Assembly: GCA_023417785.1 (NCBI GenBank)
Contig: JAEZEH010000063.1
Coordinates: 1-9,581, forward strand
DNA length: 9,581 nucleotides
Source: Bacteroidota bacterium
GTDB lineage: Bacteria > Bacteroidota > Bacteroidia > Cytophagales > Cyclobacteriaceae
Direction: 5' to 3'
Shown here: in pieces, positions 6,801 through 9,581 of the stretch
Position numbering within the stretch: the first letter of the stretch is position 1
Layout of the letters: the number at the start of each line of letters is the position of its first letter
Translations under genes and position numbers: made by a program
The notes under the pieces: model-generated
Seen by the model: only the letters and a program-made list of their open reading frames with translations
The model's database searches: none
Told to the model about the DNA's origin: nothing

Positions 6801-7057
6801 GCTATTATAACGGCACGCAGTTCCTGTTCGACGGCTCGTATGCACGACTCAAGAATGCCGAGTTAGCCTACACTTTTGGCGGAAGCCAAATGGGTAAGAT
6901 TGGATTTACATCGTTGCGCGTGTTTGTTAATGGAAACAACCTTTGGGTATGGTCGAAAATGCCTGACGACCGCGAATCGAACTTCGCCGGTGCTGGAAAC
7001 CAGGGAGCTTACCCTACGGTGAAACGTTACAATCTCGGACTCCGACTCACACTTTAA
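3827..7057 (+). CDS. SusC/RagA family TonB-dependent outer-membrane transporter
   Basis: This 1076-residue outer-membrane importer would work with the SusD-like lipoprotein encoded 3 nt downstream to take up oligosaccharides using TonB energy. An N-terminal export signal covers residues 1-33 (RASKYSLAGICVQCLL, common in Cytophagales SusC proteins). Residues about 67-140 are a carboxypeptidase-regulatory-like domain (TVTGRVIDQDN, GLPGVNILVRGTTTGTVTD, DGNF). The plug, about 147-275, begins at SEIVVVGYGEQKKE and carries LVLVDGVERP, ESISVLKDASATAVFG and GANGVILITTKRG. The barrel fills the rest, with the frequent late motif DFNGDGVIDDSD (902-913) and the end YNLGLRLTL. No STN domain is seen, so sigma/anti-sigma signalling through this receptor is unlikely. 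ATG 3827 is the first in-frame start after a TGA at 3812-3814. It overlaps, by ATGA, the end of an unlikely leader frame. Substrate is not predictable from sequence alone. Confidence 0.97.
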   Translation: MTIQLPQLILRASKYSLAGICVQCLLGGALWASDINPAHPIPDPIFHNIGLESGNASFEKEIYVQQRTVTGRVIDQDNNEGLPGVNILVRGTTTGTVTDVDGNFRVDVPSSEAVLVFSSIGYAAQEIVVGQNSIINVTMASDVFSLSEIVVVGYGEQKKESIVGAITQTSGEVLQRAGGVSNVGAALTGNLPGVVTMSSSGMPGEEDPMILIRAASSWNNREPLVLVDGVERPMRGVDLNAVESISVLKDASATAVFGVKGANGVILITTKRGKEGSAKIDVTVSSTVKVPSKLPNKYDSYDALMARNVAIENELGVSPDSWAYIRPQSFIENYRNQTTIEQRERYPNIDWQKELFKDYAMAYNANVSVSGGTSFIKYFTSADFQHEGDLFRVWDNGRNYDAGYGFNRLNVRSNLDFQLTKTTTFKVNLAGSNAVRKSPWNQTNNSDWAVAQQWAGAYNIAPDVFMPKYSDGTWGFYPDISNVSNSAANLALGGAMTTTTTRINTDFILEQDLDMITKGLKFRSSISWDNGFVEFNRGVNDLFNNAQQKWIDPNTGNPTYKLDFEQNNLFDFMQGVLWTTSGGEVRNSDTQRNLNFQIQPSWSRSFDRHNVSAMGMFMRQQRATGSEMPRYREDWVFRATYDFNGKYFVEYNGAYNGSEQFNKDYRFAFFNSGALGWMLSEEAFLKDLGFLDLLKLRSSYGEIGDDNVNDRWLYMTQWSYEGSSSLDLNQGTSPYTWYSERSVGNPDVRWETVKKFNVGVDYAFLKGMISGSVDVFRDTRRDILVAGGDRAVPSYFGATPPRANLGSVQAQGYEIVLNLSRSFGRDLRLWANLNLTHAKNEILDRDDPELYPSYRKQAGYAINQHRTWVDAGYMNTYDQVYGSPQHNTNDGQKLPGTKYIIDFNGDGVIDDSDQVPYGYSDIPQNTYNATVGFEWKGFSGFLQFYGVTNVTRNVPLNSFGSRLNTVYDMGTWWSGETMTGDVPVPRWLSTPSYYNGTQFLFDGSYARLKNAELAYTFGGSQMGKIGFTSLRVFVNGNNLWVWSKMPDDRESNFAGAGNQGAYPTVKRYNLGLRLTL

Positions 7058-7060
7058 CGG

Positions 7061-9016
7061 ATGAATACAATGAAGAAAATATATAAAGCGCTTTTGTGGG
7101 GCAGCATGCTATTCACAGCAGCATTTGGGCTACAATCCTGCCAGGACTACCTGGATAAGGAAGCGGATGCCATCGTAGCGGAAGGAGAAGCATTCAGAAC
7201 CTTCAATAATTTTCAGGGATTCATTGAGGAAATCTATAACTGTATTCCTGACAAGCAGAAACACTATTGGACCACTTCCTGGAACTGGGGCGATGACGAA
7301 GTCTTTAACCTCGAAGGAAGCTGGCACATGACAAACCAGGTAGACCTCGGAAATTTCTGGGCGTGGCAGGCAGGAAGGCTTAGTCAACCCGGTGCATGGC
7401 TCGACAAGGCGGACACTGATCCGAGATCTACTGATAAGATGCGTCACGCATTGTGGCCTCACGCCTGGTACAGCATCAGGAAAGCCAACATCGGTCTGGA
7501 GAACCTTGACCAGCTTACCGCCGCGACACAGGAGGAAAAAGACGTCATCGCAGGACAGTTGTACTTCTTCCGCGCATGGTGGCACTTTGAAATGATGCAG
7601 TACTTTGGTGGATTGCCGTATATCGACGAGGTTTTGCCGGCCGCCGAAAAGCCCACCAAACCCAGACTCACTTATCAGGAATGTGCTGATAAGGCAGCTG
7701 AAGATCTCATCAAAGCGGCATCCCTGTTGCCAATAGACTGGGATCGGTCTGCTGTTGGCAGAAACACCGCCGGGAAGAACCAGCTGCGCGTCAACAAGAT
7801 CATGGCACTCGGATATCTTGGAAAGAATTACCTGTGGGCAGCCAGTCCGTTGATGAAGAATGGTGCCGAGCTTGGTGGAGGAAACACGTACAATTACGAT
7901 GAAGCGTATGCAAGAAAGGCAGCTGATGCATTTGGTGAACTGCTGAGTCTTGTTGAAGGTGGGCAGACACAATATGCGCTTGCGGAATTCAACTTCAAGA
8001 ATATTTATGACCATCAAAAAGCTGATGGTGCTTTAACGCGGTTCAGTGATATTTTCTATACCACTGGTCAGAACTGGTTAATGCCAGGATCGACGGAAGC
8101 AATCTTTCGCGGACCATCTACCGATGCGAATGGTAGTAACTGGAACACAAGTAAAACCTTTGGACCGAAAGTACAAGGTATCGTAGAACATGATAATATC
8201 ATTCATCAGCCAACCGCGAACTATGTCAAGTTCTACGGTATGGCGAATGGTTTACCTCTTGATGATCCTGCTTCGGGTTTTGATCCTGCATTCCCGTTCA
8301 AAGATCGCGACCCGCGCTTTTATCACGACATTGTGTTCGACGGCTTCAAATACGTTAACGCGGCAATGCCTCCTGAAATGGAATACCTGCGTCACGCGGG
8401 GCTCCACACCAACGGAACAATGAGAAGCGCAGCTAACGGTAGCCGTACTGGATACTTCATCCAGAAGCTGGTGCCTCACACAGCTAACAAATACGACGGC
8501 GCTTATAACTGGGGTGGAAATCTTCACACATATCTTCCCTATATGCGGCTGGCGGATATCTACCTGATGTATGCCGAGGCCTGCGCAGCATTTGGAGGTG
8601 CATCTGCCACGTCAACAAACTTCGCCAAGACTGCGGAAGGTGCGATCAATACCTTACGCGACAGGGTAGGAGCCGGACATGTTCACGCATCCTATACAGG
8701 AAGCAGGGAAAAGTTTCTGGATGAGGTTCGCAGAGAGCGTGCCGTTGAGCTTTCATTTGAAGGATTTCGGTTCAACGACCTTCAACGGTGGTTATTGTTA
8801 ACCGAATACCCTTACAACGTGAAGACTTCGCAGGAATTTGACCGGTTGGAAAGTGTTGAGTTCTTCAAGGAAAACGATCCAAAGGATGCGCGAGTGGCAA
8901 ACTTCAGAGAACAGGTCATCCTGACCCGCGAGTTTACTGCAAGGCATTACTGGTTCCCGCTGAAGGTTTCAGATGTTTCTATGTATCCGGAGTTTTACCA
9001 AAATCCCGGATGGTAG
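7061..9016 (+). CDS. SusD/RagB family nutrient-binding outer-membrane lipoprotein
   Basis: This 651-residue surface lipoprotein would cap the SusC barrel and bind the glycan. The lipobox is LQSC with the lipidated Cys at residue 27 (signal KKIYKALLWGSMLFTAAFG). Acidic and Lys residues just after it (CQDYLDKEAD) would suit surface export in Bacteroidota. Family hallmarks are DKMRHALWPHAWYSIRKAN with GQLYFFRAWWHFEMMQYFGG (a TPR-like helix region, about 126-184), PYMRLADIYLMYAEA (about 493-507), RRERAVELSFEGFRF followed by DLQRW (about 559-579), and the terminal QNPGW. It is somewhat longer than the 500-600 residues common in the family. It starts 3 nt after the SusC stop, so the two are almost certainly co-transcribed and probably coupled in translation. 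An in-frame ATG at 7070, giving an MKKIYK start, is an equally plausible start and keeps the lipobox. Confidence 0.97.
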   Translation: MNTMKKIYKALLWGSMLFTAAFGLQSCQDYLDKEADAIVAEGEAFRTFNNFQGFIEEIYNCIPDKQKHYWTTSWNWGDDEVFNLEGSWHMTNQVDLGNFWAWQAGRLSQPGAWLDKADTDPRSTDKMRHALWPHAWYSIRKANIGLENLDQLTAATQEEKDVIAGQLYFFRAWWHFEMMQYFGGLPYIDEVLPAAEKPTKPRLTYQECADKAAEDLIKAASLLPIDWDRSAVGRNTAGKNQLRVNKIMALGYLGKNYLWAASPLMKNGAELGGGNTYNYDEAYARKAADAFGELLSLVEGGQTQYALAEFNFKNIYDHQKADGALTRFSDIFYTTGQNWLMPGSTEAIFRGPSTDANGSNWNTSKTFGPKVQGIVEHDNIIHQPTANYVKFYGMANGLPLDDPASGFDPAFPFKDRDPRFYHDIVFDGFKYVNAAMPPEMEYLRHAGLHTNGTMRSAANGSRTGYFIQKLVPHTANKYDGAYNWGGNLHTYLPYMRLADIYLMYAEACAAFGGASATSTNFAKTAEGAINTLRDRVGAGHVHASYTGSREKFLDEVRRERAVELSFEGFRFNDLQRWLLLTEYPYNVKTSQEFDRLESVEFFKENDPKDARVANFREQVILTREFTARHYWFPLKVSDVSMYPEFYQNPGW

Positions 9017-9061
9017 CTGTGCCCTCACTACGAACTATGATTCACAAGTCTAAACGAATAG

Positions 9062-9107
9062 CAGGAAACAGATCTGTGGGTTTTAAATGCACCTACTGTT
9101 GCTCCTG
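9062..9107 (+). ncRNA. Intercistronic stem-loop between SusD and second SusC-like gene
   Basis: In the 113-nt gap, CAGGAAACAG (9062-9071) can pair with CTGTT (9096-9100) and TCCTG (9103-9107), leaving a 2-nt GC bulge. Inside, TGGGT (9077-9081) can pair with ACCTA (9091-9095), including one G-U pair, around a 9-nt loop. The left strand also carries the palindrome ACAGATCTGT (9068-9077), which would compete. No U tract follows (TCTTCAAAATAATAATT), so a full terminator is unlikely. An RNA-processing or 3'-protection element that lets the SusC/SusD transcript outnumber the downstream gene is possible. No TAnnTTTG promoter is seen in the gap, so read-through is expected. Confidence 0.4.
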
Positions 9108-9129
9108 TCTTCAAAATAATAATTAAGAT

Positions 9130-9581
9130 ATGAAATATTATATACGGATAAGTTTCATTTTGTGTGCTGCGTTTGGGGCACTCACAGCTGCAAACGCGCA
9201 GACTGCAGAGGAAACGGAACCTGCACCAGCAACCGCTGAAAGCAACGGGGCTGTTCAGGCGGCTTTCCGCCAGGTTCCGGAAATCGATCTGATGGGAGGG
9301 ATTTCGGTCGTTAATATGGCCGAGCTCATCGATAAGAACTATACGACGTACAGCCTCGACAACATGCAGGCTTTTGTCGGTGGTTGGTCAGGCAATGCCC
9401 TCTGGGGCCTTGACGATTTCCTCGTCCTCGTAGACGGCGTACCCCGTGACGCTAACAACGTGGTGCCTACTGAGATTGAACAGATATCCTTTCTTAAAGG
9501 AGCCTCTGCTGTGTTGCTCTACGGGAGTCGGGCAGCAAAGGGTGTCGTGTACATCACTACCAAGAGAGGTAATATCGGACC
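9130..9581 (+). CDS. Second SusC-like TonB-dependent receptor, plug-first type (partial)
   Basis: The ATG at 9130 opens a frame that continues for 150 codons to the right edge. A signal peptide (KYYIRISFILCAAFGALTA, cut after ANA before Q24) is followed by a short Glu/Pro/Ala/Thr-rich linker (24-45). The plug starts directly, at AAFRQVPEIDLMGGISVVN. It then shows LVLVDGVPRDANN (98-110), EIEQISFLKGASAVLLYGSRAAKG (split here by position: 115-123 and 124-138) and VVYITTKRG (139-147). The last part lines up closely with plug residues 224-273 of the SusC encoded at 3827. The carboxypeptidase-regulatory-like domain and the VVVGYG segment are both absent. Such shortened receptors occur elsewhere in Bacteroidota (from memory, not checked here). 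It lies 113 nt after SusD in the same direction, so it probably belongs to the same locus; a second SusD partner may follow outside the window. Confidence 0.9.
   Translation, partial: MKYYIRISFILCAAFGALTAANAQTAEETEPAPATAESNGAVQAAFRQVPEIDLMGGISVVNMAELIDKNYTTYSLDNMQAFVGGWSGNALWGLDDFLVLVDGVPRDANNVVPTEIEQISFLKGASAVLLYGSRAAKGVVYITTKRGNIG

Noticed and set aside
7130..8017. 295-codon minus-strand frame inside the SusD gene
   Set aside because: It lies wholly opposite a clear SusD-family gene whose conserved motifs explain the sequence. The reverse product is Cys-rich and has no domain-like pattern.
1..9581. CRISPR array, insertion sequence, defence island or other clearly new system
   Set aside because: No regularly spaced long direct repeats, transposase, terminal inverted repeats or nuclease/helicase genes were seen on either strand. 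The recognised genes fit a carbohydrate-uptake locus.

Overview
The window looks like a chromosomal fragment from a Bacteroidota bacterium, possibly of the Cytophagales type. The main reasons are a SusC/SusD pair, a second SusC-like receptor, a Bacteroidota-type promoter motif (TAnnTTTG), and four secreted or outer-membrane proteins whose predicted signal peptides are cut just before a glutamine. The genus assignment is inference only.

Layout from left to right. (1) 1-468, minus strand: the N-terminal 156 residues of a secreted alpha/beta-hydrolase (acetyl-esterase type), running off the left edge. (2) 762-1919, plus: a complete secreted CE1-type esterase with an N-terminal immunoglobulin-like domain. 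It is divergent from the first esterase across a 293-bp gap. (3) 2169-2933, plus: a small outer-membrane beta-barrel protein of unknown role. (4) 2934-3826: an 893-bp gene-free region with hairpins, a dyad, tandem TGTAACA-type repeats and a good Bacteroidota promoter at 3259-3285, which implies a leader of roughly 535 nt in front of the next gene. (5) 3827-7057 and 7061-9016, plus: a SusC/RagA TonB-dependent transporter and its SusD/RagB lipoprotein, separated by 3 nt. (6) 9130-9581, plus: the start of a second SusC-like receptor. It lacks the usual N-terminal carboxypeptidase-regulatory-like domain and runs off the right edge.

Taken together this looks like the edge of a polysaccharide utilisation locus. 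SusD would capture an oligosaccharide at the surface, SusC would import it using TonB energy, and the exported esterases could remove acyl (acetyl or feruloyl type) decorations. No glycoside hydrolase, polysaccharide lyase or sensor/regulator is visible, so the glycan cannot be named.

The items most worth a second look are the regulatory region with a long leader upstream of SusC, and the plug-first SusC downstream of a conventional SusC/SusD pair. No CRISPR array, rRNA, convincing tRNA, insertion sequence or clearly new defence-type system was found.
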